DNA from: an uncultured Roseburia sp.
Lineage (GTDB): Bacteria > Bacillota > Clostridia > Lachnospirales > Lachnospiraceae
Length of the DNA: 64,000 nucleotides
Direction: 5' to 3'
Assembly (NCBI GenBank): GCA_945787015.1
Contig: CALZGM010000019.1
Coordinates: 1 to 64,000 of the forward strand
This document shows positions 32,930-42,165 of the stretch, in pieces. The position numbers were made by a program, and so were the translations under genes. The notes beneath the pieces were generated by a model. That model worked only from the letters and a program-made list of their open reading frames with translations. It was not told the origin of the DNA and did no database searches. The first letter of the stretch is position 1. The number at the start of each line of letters is the position of its first letter.

Positions 32930-34090
32930 ATGGATGGTGCTTTATCACAAGAAGAAATTAATGCATTATTAAACAATCCTGGCGAAAGTTCTTCAGTAGG
33001 TATGGCAGATGCTTTATCAGACAGTGAAAAAGATGCAATTGGGGAAATTGGAAATATTAGTATGGGTACAGCAGCGACAACGTTGTCATCGCTGGTAAAC
33101 AGTAAGGTAGATATTTCAACTCCGGTTGTATCATTTGCAACTTGGTCAGATATCTGTGATGCATACGAAAGACCTTGTGTATTTATTCGAATTGCGTATA
33201 CCGTCGGATTAGACGGAAGTAATATTCTGGTATTACGGGAAAATGATGTTAAAATTATCACCGACTTAATGATGGGTGGAGATGGAACGAATACAAACGG
33301 AGAGCTTGGAGAATTGCATTTAAGTGCAATTAGTGAGGCGATGAACCAGATGATGGGTTCCGCAGCAACTTCTCTTTCTTCCATGTTCAACAGAGTCATT
33401 GATATTAGTCCGCCAATGGCTGACTTGATTGATTTAAAAGAGAATATTGATGAAAGCTCTATTGATGAGTTCCTATCAGGGACGTTTGTAAAAATTTCAT
33501 TTAAAATGGAAATTGGAGATTTGGTTGATAGCGAGATTATGCAGCTGTACCCGGTGTCTTTTGCAAAGGAAATGTGTCAAAATGCAACAAACGGCATGAT
33601 TCAGTCATCTGCGTCTTCGACACCGGAACCGGCACCAACACCAGTTCCGCAAGCGGCAGCACCGCAACCAACTCCGGCACCGCAGCCTCAACCAATGATG
33701 GGGCAACCAATGATGGGACAGCCTATGATGGGGCAACCAATGATGGGACAACCAATGATGGGGCAACCAATGATGGGGCAACCGATGATGCAACCGATCA
33801 ATGTTCAGCCTGCACAATTCCAAACATTTGCAGGTGCGGAACAGCCTGTTTATGGGCAGGAGAATATTGGCTTGATTATGGATGTTCCGTTGGAAGTAAC
33901 TGTAGAGCTTGGCAGAACAAGCAAGTCTATTCAGGAAATTTTGGACTTCGCACCGGGGACGATTTTGGAATTAAATCGTATTGCAGGTGAACCGATAGAT
34001 ATTTTAGTAAATGGCAAATATGTTGCTAAAGGTGAAGTCGTAGTAATTGAGGAAAGCTTCGGAGTAAGAATTACTGAGATTATTAAGTAG
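32930..34090 (+). CDS. fliY: Flagellar motor switch phosphatase FliY (FliN-type)
   Basis: The 386-residue protein joins an N-terminal CheY-binding helix (ALSQEEINALLN), a CheC-like phosphatase domain, a linker and a C-terminal FliN/SpoA domain. The CheC-type active-site pattern is seen twice (SEKDAIGEIGNISMGTAA near 27-44; SEAMNQMMGSAATSLSSM). The linker is rich in Pro, Ala and Thr and then contains 6.6 copies of PMMGQ, residues 255-287. The SpoA domain ends GEVVVIEESFGVRITEI. FliY should dephosphorylate CheY-P at the switch. The repeat is unusual. Confidence 0.95.
   Translation: MDGALSQEEINALLNNPGESSSVGMADALSDSEKDAIGEIGNISMGTAATTLSSLVNSKVDISTPVVSFATWSDICDAYERPCVFIRIAYTVGLDGSNILVLRENDVKIITDLMMGGDGTNTNGELGELHLSAISEAMNQMMGSAATSLSSMFNRVIDISPPMADLIDLKENIDESSIDEFLSGTFVKISFKMEIGDLVDSEIMQLYPVSFAKEMCQNATNGMIQSSASSTPEPAPTPVPQAAAPQPTPAPQPQPMMGQPMMGQPMMGQPMMGQPMMGQPMMGQPMMQPINVQPAQFQTFAGAEQPVYGQENIGLIMDVPLEVTVELGRTSKSIQEILDFAPGTILELNRIAGEPIDILVNGKYVAKGEVVVIEESFGVRITEIIK
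33692..33790 (+). repeat. 15-bp in-frame tandem repeat in fliY
   Basis: Six full 15-base units plus nine bases, each a variant of CCAATGATGGGGCAA, encode repeats of Pro-Met-Met-Gly-Gln. Units differ only at third positions and one or two silent bases. The unit length is a multiple of three, so copy-number change would alter the linker length but not the frame. Confidence 0.95.
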
Positions 34091-34107
34091 AAAAAGGAGA
34101 AAAAATT

Positions 34108-34467
34108 ATGGCAAAAATATTAATTGTGGATGACGCAGCATTTATGAGAATGATGATTAAAGATATCTTAACTAAAAATGGATATGAAATCGCTGCAGAA
34201 GCAGAGAACGGTCTGAAAGCAGTTGAAAAATATCAGGAGACGAATCCAGACTTAGTATTAATGGATATAACAATGCCGGAAATGGATGGAATTCAGGCTT
34301 TAAAGAAAATTAAAGAAGTGGATGCAGGCGCTAAAGTAATTATGTGCTCTGCTATGGGACAGCAGGCTATGGTTATTGAAGCAATTCAATCCGGAGCAAA
34401 AGATTTTATTGTTAAGCCGTTCCAGGCAGATCGTGTTCTTGAAGCTGTGAAAAAAGTAGTGGGTTAG
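34108..34467 (+). CDS. cheY: Chemotaxis response regulator CheY
   Basis: The 119-residue single-domain receiver carries the signal from CheA to the motor. The acidic pocket is Asp8-Asp9, the phosphorylation site is Asp53 (LMDITMPEMDG), Ser81 takes the Thr/Ser switch position and Lys103 is the conserved lysine (VKPF). It has no output domain. It sits between fliY and fliO in the motor part of the operon, as in Bacillus. The ribosome binding site is AAAAAGGAG. Confidence 0.96.
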   Translation: MAKILIVDDAAFMRMMIKDILTKNGYEIAAEAENGLKAVEKYQETNPDLVLMDITMPEMDGIQALKKIKEVDAGAKVIMCSAMGQQAMVIEAIQSGAKDFIVKPFQADRVLEAVKKVVG

Positions 34468-34468
34468 T

Positions 34469-34843
34469 ATGATTTTACTGAGTTCTTCGTTTGAAAGTTT
34501 CATACAGTTACTAGGCGCTCTCGTTATCTTTTTAATGATATTGGGGGCTACCTATTTTACGACTAGGTGGATAGGCAATTATCAACAAATAAATATGCGG
34601 AATAAGAATCTGCAGATCCTTGAGTCTATTAAGGTTGGAACAAACAAGTTTATTTGTCTGATAAAGGCAGGAGAAATTTATCTTGTAGTGGCTGTTGGTA
34701 AAGATGAAGTAACAATGCTTGCACAATTGACAGAGGAGCAGTTATCAGAAGTGCCGACACATAATGCGGATGTCGTAAAGGAAACGACAGATAGTTTTGC
34801 AAGCGTGTTGGAAAAAATGAAAGGACATTTTTCGAAGAAATAG
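34469..34843 (+). CDS. fliO: Flagellar biosynthetic protein FliO/FliZ
   Basis: The 124-residue protein has one transmembrane helix (about residues 10-33) and a small cytoplasmic domain with the FliO pattern ILESIKVGTNKFICLIKAG, then EIYLVVAVGKDEV. FliO aids assembly of the FliPQR export gate. It starts one base after the cheY stop and precedes fliP by nine bases. FliO proteins are poorly conserved, so position adds weight. Confidence 0.9.
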   Translation: MILLSSSFESFIQLLGALVIFLMILGATYFTTRWIGNYQQINMRNKNLQILESIKVGTNKFICLIKAGEIYLVVAVGKDEVTMLAQLTEEQLSEVPTHNADVVKETTDSFASVLEKMKGHFSKK

Positions 34844-34852
34844 GGTAATAGT

Positions 34853-35731
34853 ATGACAAAACTGAAAAAGGTCTATTGTATGATTTCTTTTGCTTTTGCA
34901 ATTGTGGCTGTTATGATATTGGTTTTAAATCCATATAGCAGTGCTACTGTATATGCTGCGGGAAATGAGCCGATTGATATCACTGATTTTACACAGACGG
35001 ATGATGGTGGTAATGTTACAAAAGCAACAGAAGACAGTACAGATGGATTATCAATCACATATACGAATAATAGCGGTTCGCTGTCAACACCGGTGAAGAT
35101 GTTTTTGGCATTAACAGTAATCGCGTTAGCACCTTCTATTTTGATTATGCTTACGTCATATACGCGAATTATTGTTGTATTACATTTTGTCCGTACAGCA
35201 ATGGGAACACAGACAACTCCGCCAAATCAAGTTATGATTGGATTGGCGTTGTTTTTAACATTTTTTGTTATGTGGCCGACAATGCAGGAAATCAATAAAG
35301 TTGCGATTGAACCGTTGGATAGGGGCGAAATCACTACAGAGGAGGCATTTGAATTAGCACAGGATCCGCTTCGTGAGTTTATGTATCGTGATTTACAAGA
35401 TAAAGATTTAAAGCTTTTTATTGATATTGCGAGAGCAAATGATGTGATTTCAGATGCTGAGTATGAAAGCTATGAGAGCTATGATGATATTCCTATGGTA
35501 GTAGTGATACCTGCGTTTATTATTAGTGAACTTAGGCAGGCATTTATCATTGGTTTCATTATCTATATTCCATTTATTGTGATTGATATGGTAGTTTCTT
35601 CCGTGTTGATGTCAATGGGTATGATGATGCTTCCGCCTACGACAATTTCATTGCCATTTAAGATTTTGCTGTTTATTATGGCGGATGGATGGAATCTGGT
35701 AATAGGTAGTCTGATAAGAACATTCTTATGA
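34853..35731 (+). CDS. fliP: Flagellar type III export gate protein FliP
   Basis: The 292-residue protein is a core of the export gate. It has an N-terminal hydrophobic signal (about residues 8-27), a polar stretch, then four transmembrane helices with the family motifs FLALTVIALAPSILIMLTS, TPPNQVMIGLALFLTFF and a final VLMSMGMMMLPP. The signal sequence is typical of FliP. The gene precedes fliQ by 53 bases with no promoter seen. Confidence 0.95.
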   Translation: MTKLKKVYCMISFAFAIVAVMILVLNPYSSATVYAAGNEPIDITDFTQTDDGGNVTKATEDSTDGLSITYTNNSGSLSTPVKMFLALTVIALAPSILIMLTSYTRIIVVLHFVRTAMGTQTTPPNQVMIGLALFLTFFVMWPTMQEINKVAIEPLDRGEITTEEAFELAQDPLREFMYRDLQDKDLKLFIDIARANDVISDAEYESYESYDDIPMVVVIPAFIISELRQAFIIGFIIYIPFIVIDMVVSSVLMSMGMMMLPPTTISLPFKILLFIMADGWNLVIGSLIRTFL

Positions 35732-35784
35732 CCATATACAGCGGACATTTCATATAGTAAATTGAATAATACAGAGGGAAAAAT

Positions 35785-36057
35785 ATGATAACTGAGGGAC
35801 AGGTTTTAGATATTGCAAGGGAAGCAATTTATATGATTATCACATGCTCGGCGCCGATTCTTTTGATTTCTTTGCTGGTAGGTTTAATTGTCAGCATATT
35901 TCAGACGGTTACGTCTATACAGGAACAAACACTTACTTTTGTTCCGAAAATTGTTTCGGTTTTTTTGGGCATGATGCTATTTGGTTCCTGGATATTGAAT
36001 CAACTATCGGGATTTATTGACAGACTATGGTCCGATTTTAGTATCTTTCTCGGATAG
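35785..36057 (+). CDS. fliQ: Flagellar export gate protein FliQ
   Basis: The 90-residue protein has two transmembrane helices (about 15-38 and 52-74) and the FliQ pattern: QVLDIAREAIYMIITCSAP near the start, LIVSIFQTVTSIQEQTLTF in the loop and PKIVSVFLGMMLFGSWIL. It builds the FliPQR gate through which rod, hook and filament proteins pass. The ribosome binding site is AGAGGG. It lies between fliP and fliR as usual. Confidence 0.94.
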   Translation: MITEGQVLDIAREAIYMIITCSAPILLISLLVGLIVSIFQTVTSIQEQTLTFVPKIVSVFLGMMLFGSWILNQLSGFIDRLWSDFSIFLG

Positions 36058-36065
36058 GCAGCTAT

Positions 36066-36845
36066 ATGGTTGAGTACACATTTTCTTTAGATAATTTTGA
36101 AATATTCTTACTGGTGCTGATTCGCATATCCTGCTTTATTTTTATTGCACCATTTTTCGGTATGACAAATGTACCAAGACGTGTGAAAATAGGATTGGCA
36201 GTTTGTATTACAGCTCTTGTATATCGGTTTGTGGATACTTCCCATATTGTATATACAGGGATGCTCAGTTATACAGTAATTGTACTAAAAGAAGGAATTA
36301 CAGGGTTGCTGATGGGTCTTGCTGCAAACATTTGTAATTCCATTATTTTATTTGCAGGAAATATTATTGATATGGATATTGGATTGTCTATGGCAACAGA
36401 ATTTGATCCGGTCAATAATACGCAGGTTACGGTTACAGGTAACTTGTATTTCTATTTTATTATGATGCTTTTAGTAGTAACAAATATGCATCATGTGATA
36501 CTTAAAGCTTTGGTAGATGCATTTTCTTTGATACCGGTAAACGGTCAGGTGTTTGATTGGGAACATTTGGCGGGTGCATTTACAACTTACATGGGAGATA
36601 TGTTTGTGATTTCATTTCGCATCATGCTTCCTGTCTTTGCATGTATTATGATTTTAAACAGTATTTTAGGAATTATGGCAAAGGTTGCACCGCAGATGAA
36701 TATGTTTGCGGTAGGTATCCAGCTAAAGATTATTGTTGGCTTTTTGGTATTATTTATAACAATTTCTTTGCTGCCGAGTATTGCTGATATGATATTTACA
36801 CAGATGCGAAAAATGATGGTACTTTTTATAGAAGGAATGTATTAG
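36066..36845 (+). CDS. fliR: Flagellar export gate protein FliR
   Basis: The 259-residue membrane protein completes the FliPQR gate. About six hydrophobic segments are seen, with the family pattern RISCFIFIAPFFGMTNVPRR near residues 19-38, then KIGLAVCITALVY, and MDIGLSMATEFDP in the middle. It starts eight bases after fliQ and is followed four bases later by flhB. No unusual feature. Confidence 0.94.
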   Translation: MVEYTFSLDNFEIFLLVLIRISCFIFIAPFFGMTNVPRRVKIGLAVCITALVYRFVDTSHIVYTGMLSYTVIVLKEGITGLLMGLAANICNSIILFAGNIIDMDIGLSMATEFDPVNNTQVTVTGNLYFYFIMMLLVVTNMHHVILKALVDAFSLIPVNGQVFDWEHLAGAFTTYMGDMFVISFRIMLPVFACIMILNSILGIMAKVAPQMNMFAVGIQLKIIVGFLVLFITISLLPSIADMIFTQMRKMMVLFIEGMY

Positions 36846-36849
36846 TTAA

Positions 36850-37980
36850 GTGGAAACAAGGAATACGGAGTATTTTTTTCAAATTAATCTCCAATGGTTC
36901 GCAAAAGATGGACCGGGCGGTGAAAAAACAGAACCGGCAACTGCAAAGAAATTAAAAGACGCAAGAGAAGAAGGGAAAGTTGCAAAAAGTAAAGAACTGA
37001 CAGCTGCATTTGACCTGATTGTGCTCTTTCTTGTATTAAAAGTATTTGTATCTTTTGTAGGAGAACGACTGGTTACTGCATTTAGCTATAGCTATCAATT
37101 GATACCTGATTTTGTTGAAATGAATGCAAAGGATGTATCAGGACAGGCAGTTGGTGCATTGCTTACAAATGTAATCCTTCAAATATTAGTAATATGTATT
37201 CCCTTTTTTGCATTTGGATTTATAATTACGTTGGTAGTGAGCATTTATCAGGTTGGCTGGAAGGTAACAGCAAAGCCAATGGAGCCAAAGCTTGATAAAT
37301 TTAATCCAATACAAGGATTTAAACGTATTTTTTCGAAAGATTCGCTTTTTGAACTATTAAAATCGATTCTTAAAATTGTACTTATTATTTATATTGCTTA
37401 TACTTCGATTAAGGATGAGGCAGATGATATATTTATCCTTTATGAAATTCCACTTATACAGGCAATATTGCTCTGTGGAACAATTGTGATTAATACAGGA
37501 TTAAAGATTAGTATTGCTTATCTTGTGATTGGTTTGGCTGATTTTATTTATCAAAAGCACAAATTTAATGAAGATATGAAGATGACCAAGCAAGAGGTAA
37601 AGGATGAATTTAAAAATACAGAAGGTAACCCGGAAATTAAAGGACGTCAGAGGCAGAAGATGCGCGAAGTTTCACAACGTCGCATGATGCAGGATGTGCC
37701 AAAAGCCGATGTGGTTATCACAAACCCTACACATTATGCGGTGGCAATTAAATATGATGCCGAAACGGCAAAAGCACCCGTGGTACTGGCGAAAGGGGAA
37801 GACTATCTTGCGCAGAAAATTAAAGAGGCTGCAAAAGAGAATCATATTGAAATTGTGGAAAATAAACCATTGGCGAGAATGCTTTATGCTAATGTTGATA
37901 TTGGAGAAGAGATTCCACCCGAGTTGTATCAGGCGGTAGCAGAAGTCCTCGCAATGGTATACAATATGAGAAATTCGTAA
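36850..37980 (+). CDS. flhB: Flagellar export switch protein FlhB
   Basis: The 376-residue protein switches substrate class during hook completion. The N-terminal part has KTEPATAKKLKDAREEGKV, four transmembrane helices follow, and the cytoplasmic domain has the self-cleavage site Asn292-Pro293-Thr-His (NPTH). The start is GTG at 36850. The N-terminus is about 20 residues longer than usual (QINLQWFAKDGPGG), common in Clostridia. FliK, encoded upstream, acts on this protein. Confidence 0.96.
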   Translation: METRNTEYFFQINLQWFAKDGPGGEKTEPATAKKLKDAREEGKVAKSKELTAAFDLIVLFLVLKVFVSFVGERLVTAFSYSYQLIPDFVEMNAKDVSGQAVGALLTNVILQILVICIPFFAFGFIITLVVSIYQVGWKVTAKPMEPKLDKFNPIQGFKRIFSKDSLFELLKSILKIVLIIYIAYTSIKDEADDIFILYEIPLIQAILLCGTIVINTGLKISIAYLVIGLADFIYQKHKFNEDMKMTKQEVKDEFKNTEGNPEIKGRQRQKMREVSQRRMMQDVPKADVVITNPTHYAVAIKYDAETAKAPVVLAKGEDYLAQKIKEAAKENHIEIVENKPLARMLYANVDIGEEIPPELYQAVAEVLAMVYNMRNS

Positions 37981-38007
37981 GGAACTTAGACTAGGAGGAA
38001 AAGCGCA

Positions 38008-40041
38008 GTGAAAAGAGCATATATTTTTGTAGCGTTATATTTGCTTGCGGCAATCGTCTTTTTCATTGTACCGATTCCGGCTGCTTTACTGGACGTTATG
38101 CTGGCGCTTAATATTTCCATATCGTTAATTATTTTATTTAATGTATTGTTCGTGAAGGAAGTTTTGGATATGTCATTTTTCCCTTCCCTTCTGTTGTTTA
38201 CGACAATTTTTCGTATTTCATTAAACGTATCTTCCACAAAACTTATATTAACAACCGGGGACCCGGGCAATGTGGTAGAGACATTTGGACAGTTTGTAGG
38301 TAGTGGTAATCTGGTAATTGGTGCCATTATCTTCATTGTATTAATTATTATTCAGTTTGTTGTAATCAACAAGGGTTCTGAACGAGTCGCAGAAGTAACA
38401 GCACGTTTTACTTTGGATGCGATGCCGGGAAAACAGATGGCAATTGATGCAGATTTGAATACTGGTGCGATTACAGAAAAGGAAGCAAGAGAGCGTAGAA
38501 CTAAAATTCAGATGGAATCAGCATTTTTTGGCTCTATGGATGGTGCAACAAAGTACGTAAAAGGAGATGCGGCAGCCGGAATTATCATTACCTTAATCAA
38601 CCTTGTCGGTGGTACGGTTATGGGTGTTATTTATCAGGAAATGGAGTTCGCGGATGCGATTGAGCGTTATGGAATTTTGACGATTGGTGATGGCTTATGT
38701 TCACAGATACCATCCCTTGTTATCTCTTTAGCAACCGGTATTCTTGTTACAAAGTCGTCCGTAGAAGATGACTTTGCAGGAAGCTTAATAGCACAACTCT
38801 TTGGAACCCCAAAAGTGCTGTATCTGGTAGGAGCAACATTTGCTTTATTGGGAATCGCTGCACCATTTAATACCTTACTTTTTGTAGGATTAGGTGCTGT
38901 TTTGTGCATTGCCGGATATATGGTAGCAAAGAATCAAAGGATTGAAAGCATTGAAGATGAGGTGAGTGCCTCTGAGGAAGAAGCGGAAGAAATCCGGAAA
39001 CCGGAAAATGTTGTTTCGCTGCTACAAGTGGACCCGATTGAATTAGAGTTTGGCTATGGTATTATCCCATTGGCTGATGTAAATCAGGGTGGTGACCTGT
39101 TGGATCGAGTGGTTATGATACGAAGACAGATTGCGTTGGAGCTAGGTACGGTAGTACCGATTATCCGTTTGCGTGATAATATTCAGCTCAATCCAAATCA
39201 ATATATTATTAAGATTAAAGGAATTCAGGTAACGGAAGGAGAAATACTGTTTGACCATTATATGGCTATGAATCCGGGATATGTGGAAGAAGAGATTACC
39301 GGTATTCCTACCTTTGAACCTTCTTTCCATTTGCCTGCTATTTGGATTACAGAGAGCCAGCGCGAGCGTGCAGAAAGCCTGGGTTATACAGTAGTAGATC
39401 CGCCTTCTATTATTGCAACGCATTTAACAGAAGTGATTCGTTCACACATAGCTGAGTTACTGACAAGGCAGGATGTACAGAATCTGGTGAATAATTTAAA
39501 AGAAACAAATCCGGTTCTGGTAGATGAACTGATACCAAAGCTGTTGGGATTAGGCGAAGTGCAAAAGGTATTGCAGAATCTGCTGAGAGAAGGTATTTCT
39601 ATCAGAGATTTACTTTCTATTTTTGAAACATTAGCTGACCATGCATCCGCAACAAGAGATACAGATGTCTTGACAGAGTATACAAGACAGAGTTTAAAGC
39701 GTGCAATTTCAAATAAGTTCTTTCCGGCTAATGAGACAACAAGTGTAATTACACTGGATCCAAAGGTAGAGCAGGATATTATGGCGTCTGTAAAACAGAC
39801 GGAACAAGGAGCATATCTGGCATTAGATCCGGAAAAATCCAGAGCAATTATTAACTCTTTGGAAACAGAGGTGAATAAGTTAGAAAAAATGGGAAGAAAT
39901 GCAATTGTCATTACTTCCCCGATTGTCCGTATGTACTTTAAAAAACTTACGGAAGATTATTTTAAAGACTTAATTGTGGTATCTTACAATGAAGTTGAAT
40001 CAAATGTTGAATTACAATCAGTGGGGATGGTGACCGCATAA
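38008..40041 (+). CDS. flhA: Flagellar export gate protein FlhA
   Basis: The 677-residue protein forms the nonameric export ring. The N-terminal half has about eight transmembrane helices, with FFPSLLLFTTIFRISLNVSS, DAMPGKQMAIDADLNTGAI and GDAAAGIIITLINLVGG patterns. The soluble C-terminal half binds chaperone-substrate complexes. The start is GTG at 38008, after GGAGGAAAAG. The length is usual. The flhF start lies directly after its stop (40042). Confidence 0.97.
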   Translation: MKRAYIFVALYLLAAIVFFIVPIPAALLDVMLALNISISLIILFNVLFVKEVLDMSFFPSLLLFTTIFRISLNVSSTKLILTTGDPGNVVETFGQFVGSGNLVIGAIIFIVLIIIQFVVINKGSERVAEVTARFTLDAMPGKQMAIDADLNTGAITEKEARERRTKIQMESAFFGSMDGATKYVKGDAAAGIIITLINLVGGTVMGVIYQEMEFADAIERYGILTIGDGLCSQIPSLVISLATGILVTKSSVEDDFAGSLIAQLFGTPKVLYLVGATFALLGIAAPFNTLLFVGLGAVLCIAGYMVAKNQRIESIEDEVSASEEEAEEIRKPENVVSLLQVDPIELEFGYGIIPLADVNQGGDLLDRVVMIRRQIALELGTVVPIIRLRDNIQLNPNQYIIKIKGIQVTEGEILFDHYMAMNPGYVEEEITGIPTFEPSFHLPAIWITESQRERAESLGYTVVDPPSIIATHLTEVIRSHIAELLTRQDVQNLVNNLKETNPVLVDELIPKLLGLGEVQKVLQNLLREGISIRDLLSIFETLADHASATRDTDVLTEYTRQSLKRAISNKFFPANETTSVITLDPKVEQDIMASVKQTEQGAYLALDPEKSRAIINSLETEVNKLEKMGRNAIVITSPIVRMYFKKLTEDYFKDLIVVSYNEVESNVELQSVGMVTA

Positions 40042-41271
40042 ATGACCATTAAAAAGTTTACGGGTAAAACAAAGGAAGAGGCAATTGCAAAGGCAAAAGA
40101 AGAGTTTGGTGAAGGCGCAGTCGTAATGAATGTGAAGGAAGTGAAACCGAGCGGTTTTTTTCAGTTTTTTAAAAGCGTAACTTATGAGGTTACAGCAGCA
40201 ATTGAGGAAAAAGAAAAGTATGCCGGAATTAATCTGACTGCAGATGAAAAAATTATGATACCGCCAATGCCACAACAATCTGTGATACAAGGAAATGCGA
40301 AAACGACAGTAATTTCTTCTGCAAAACAGCAAATAACAGAAACTGCACCGGCTTCTGCAGTAAGCAGTGAGGATATTGAAAAACGGTTGGAGAATCTTTC
40401 CAATATGATTGAAAAAAAATTTCAAACAGAAGAGAGTAAAGAAAAGGATATTCCTGAGAAAACGGTACAAAATTCGGAAAGCTTTAAATTTATGAAAATG
40501 TTGTATCGTACATTGTTAGATAATGAAGTGAATGAAAAATATGTAAATCAGATTCTTGAAGAAGCAGAAAAAATAGCGAATTCAAATAATAGTGTGGATG
40601 TTATTCTGTCAAATGTTTATCAGAAGATGATTTTAAAATTCGGTGAGCCGAATTGCATTGATATAGAGGGGAAAAAGCCTAAAGTAATTTTTTTCATTGG
40701 ACCGACAGGTGTTGGCAAAACGACTACGATTGCAAAGATTGCATCAAAATACAAGGTAGAACAGGATAAAAAAGTAGCTTTTTTAACAGCTGATACATAT
40801 AGAATTGCAGCGACAGAGCAACTGCATATTTATGCAAATATTTTGGATGCACCGATGAGTATTGTGTACAGTGCAGAGGAATTAAATCAGGCGATTGAAA
40901 AAGTAAGTGATAATGACTTGATTTTTGTGGATACAGCAGGTTTCTCACATCGCAATGAGACACAAAGAATGGATACCAAAAATTTGATTGATGGACTTGA
41001 TGAGCAGTATGAAAGAGAGGTATTTTTGGTATTAAGTGCGACTACAAAATATAAAGATTTATTGGAAATTGTAGATTCTTATCGTGAAATTGCTGAGTAT
41101 AAACTTATTTTCACGAAATTAGATGAAACATCCTCTTATGGAAATTTATTAAATATTCGTTTGTATTCCGGGGCTGACCTTTCTTATATAGCAAATGGTC
41201 AGAATGTACCGGATGATATTGAAGAATTTAATGCACAAATGATAGTAAAACAGCTGCTCGGAGGCAAATAG
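40042..41271 (+). CDS. flhF: Flagellar placement GTPase FlhF
   Basis: The 409-residue SRP-type GTPase directs where flagella form. After a variable basic N-terminus (KKFTGKTKEEAIAKAKEEFG) and a linker come the N-helical bundle and the G domain: FFIGPTGVGKTTTIAKIA (about residue 218), LTADTYRIAATEQL, FVDTAGFSHRN and FTKLDETSSYGN. It starts immediately after flhA and is paired with flhG, which limits flagellar number. This agrees with a defined, non-random flagellation pattern. Confidence 0.95.
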   Translation: MTIKKFTGKTKEEAIAKAKEEFGEGAVVMNVKEVKPSGFFQFFKSVTYEVTAAIEEKEKYAGINLTADEKIMIPPMPQQSVIQGNAKTTVISSAKQQITETAPASAVSSEDIEKRLENLSNMIEKKFQTEESKEKDIPEKTVQNSESFKFMKMLYRTLLDNEVNEKYVNQILEEAEKIANSNNSVDVILSNVYQKMILKFGEPNCIDIEGKKPKVIFFIGPTGVGKTTTIAKIASKYKVEQDKKVAFLTADTYRIAATEQLHIYANILDAPMSIVYSAEELNQAIEKVSDNDLIFVDTAGFSHRNETQRMDTKNLIDGLDEQYEREVFLVLSATTKYKDLLEIVDSYREIAEYKLIFTKLDETSSYGNLLNIRLYSGADLSYIANGQNVPDDIEEFNAQMIVKQLLGGK

Positions 41272-41274
41272 TTT

Positions 41275-42150
41275 ATGGACCAGGCACAACAGCTTAGGAA
41301 TGTGATAAAAAAACAGAATCAAAAGGTAATTCGAAGTACTGCCCGGGTCATTACAGTTACGAGTGGAAAGGGAGGAGTCGGAAAGTCTAATCTTTCCGTA
41401 AATCTTGCAATTCAGTTTCGAAGGATGGGAAAACGGGTTGTAATTTTTGATGCAGACTTCGGTTTAGCAAATGTAGAAGTAATGTTTGGTGCAATACCGA
41501 AGCATAATTTGAGTGATTTGATTTACCGAAATAAGAAAATTGATGAGATTATTACAGAAGGACCGATGGAGATTGGATTTATTTCCGGCGGTTCGGGAAT
41601 TCTTGGATTAAATAATTTGACTAAAGAACAAATTTTATATCTGGTGAAATCTTTGGAAATTTTAGGGACAATGACAGACATCATTATTGTTGATACAGGC
41701 GCTGGAATTTCAGACAGCGTATTGGAATTTGTGCTGGCAAGTCCTGAAGTATTGCTGGTTACTACACCAGATCCGAGTTCTCTGACAGATTCTTACTCAT
41801 TAATAAAGGCACTATATAATCATCCGGATTTTGCAAAGCATAATAATCAGATTTATGTTGTTTCCAATCGAGTAAGCAATGCAGAAGAAGGAAAGCAGCT
41901 TTTTGACAAGCTTGATTCTGTTGTAAAACAGTTTTTGGAAGGAAAAATCCGATATCTTGGAGCAGTTCCACAGGATAGCGCACTGGAAAAGGCAGTCAGA
42001 CAGCAAAAACCGGTGTCTTTATGCAGCCCGAATGCAAAATCGGCAGAGGCTTTTGAACAAATAGCAAATATGCTGATTAATGGAACTGAGAATGTAGTGA
42101 ATACGAAGTGGGGAATTACTAAAATTTTTAATAGATTTTTAAATCGATAA
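41275..42150 (+). CDS. flhG: Flagellar number regulator FlhG (MinD/ParA-like ATPase)
   Basis: The 291-residue ATPase is of the deviant-Walker (MinD/ParA) type. Walker A is TSGKGGVGKSNLSVNLA (about residues 27-43), followed by VIFDADFGLANVEVMFG. The C-terminal end may be an amphipathic membrane-targeting helix (ITKIFNRFLNR). FlhG stimulates FlhF GTPase and restrains flagellar number. It begins three bases after flhF. The order flhF-flhG is the standard one. Confidence 0.95.
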   Translation: MDQAQQLRNVIKKQNQKVIRSTARVITVTSGKGGVGKSNLSVNLAIQFRRMGKRVVIFDADFGLANVEVMFGAIPKHNLSDLIYRNKKIDEIITEGPMEIGFISGGSGILGLNNLTKEQILYLVKSLEILGTMTDIIIVDTGAGISDSVLEFVLASPEVLLVTTPDPSSLTDSYSLIKALYNHPDFAKHNNQIYVVSNRVSNAEEGKQLFDKLDSVVKQFLEGKIRYLGAVPQDSALEKAVRQQKPVSLCSPNAKSAEAFEQIANMLINGTENVVNTKWGITKIFNRFLNR

Positions 42151-42165
42151 GTGAGGAATTATGGC

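Noticed and set aside
33605-33823. Antisense frame in fliY rich in His, Leu and Trp repeats
   Set aside because: It is the shadow of the PMMGQ tandem repeat on the other strand, with no ribosome site or codon bias of a gene.
33574-33990. Frame rich in Asp-Gly-Ala-Thr-Asn repeats on the + strand
   Set aside because: It is the out-of-frame reading of the fliY linker and repeats; fliY itself is well supported.
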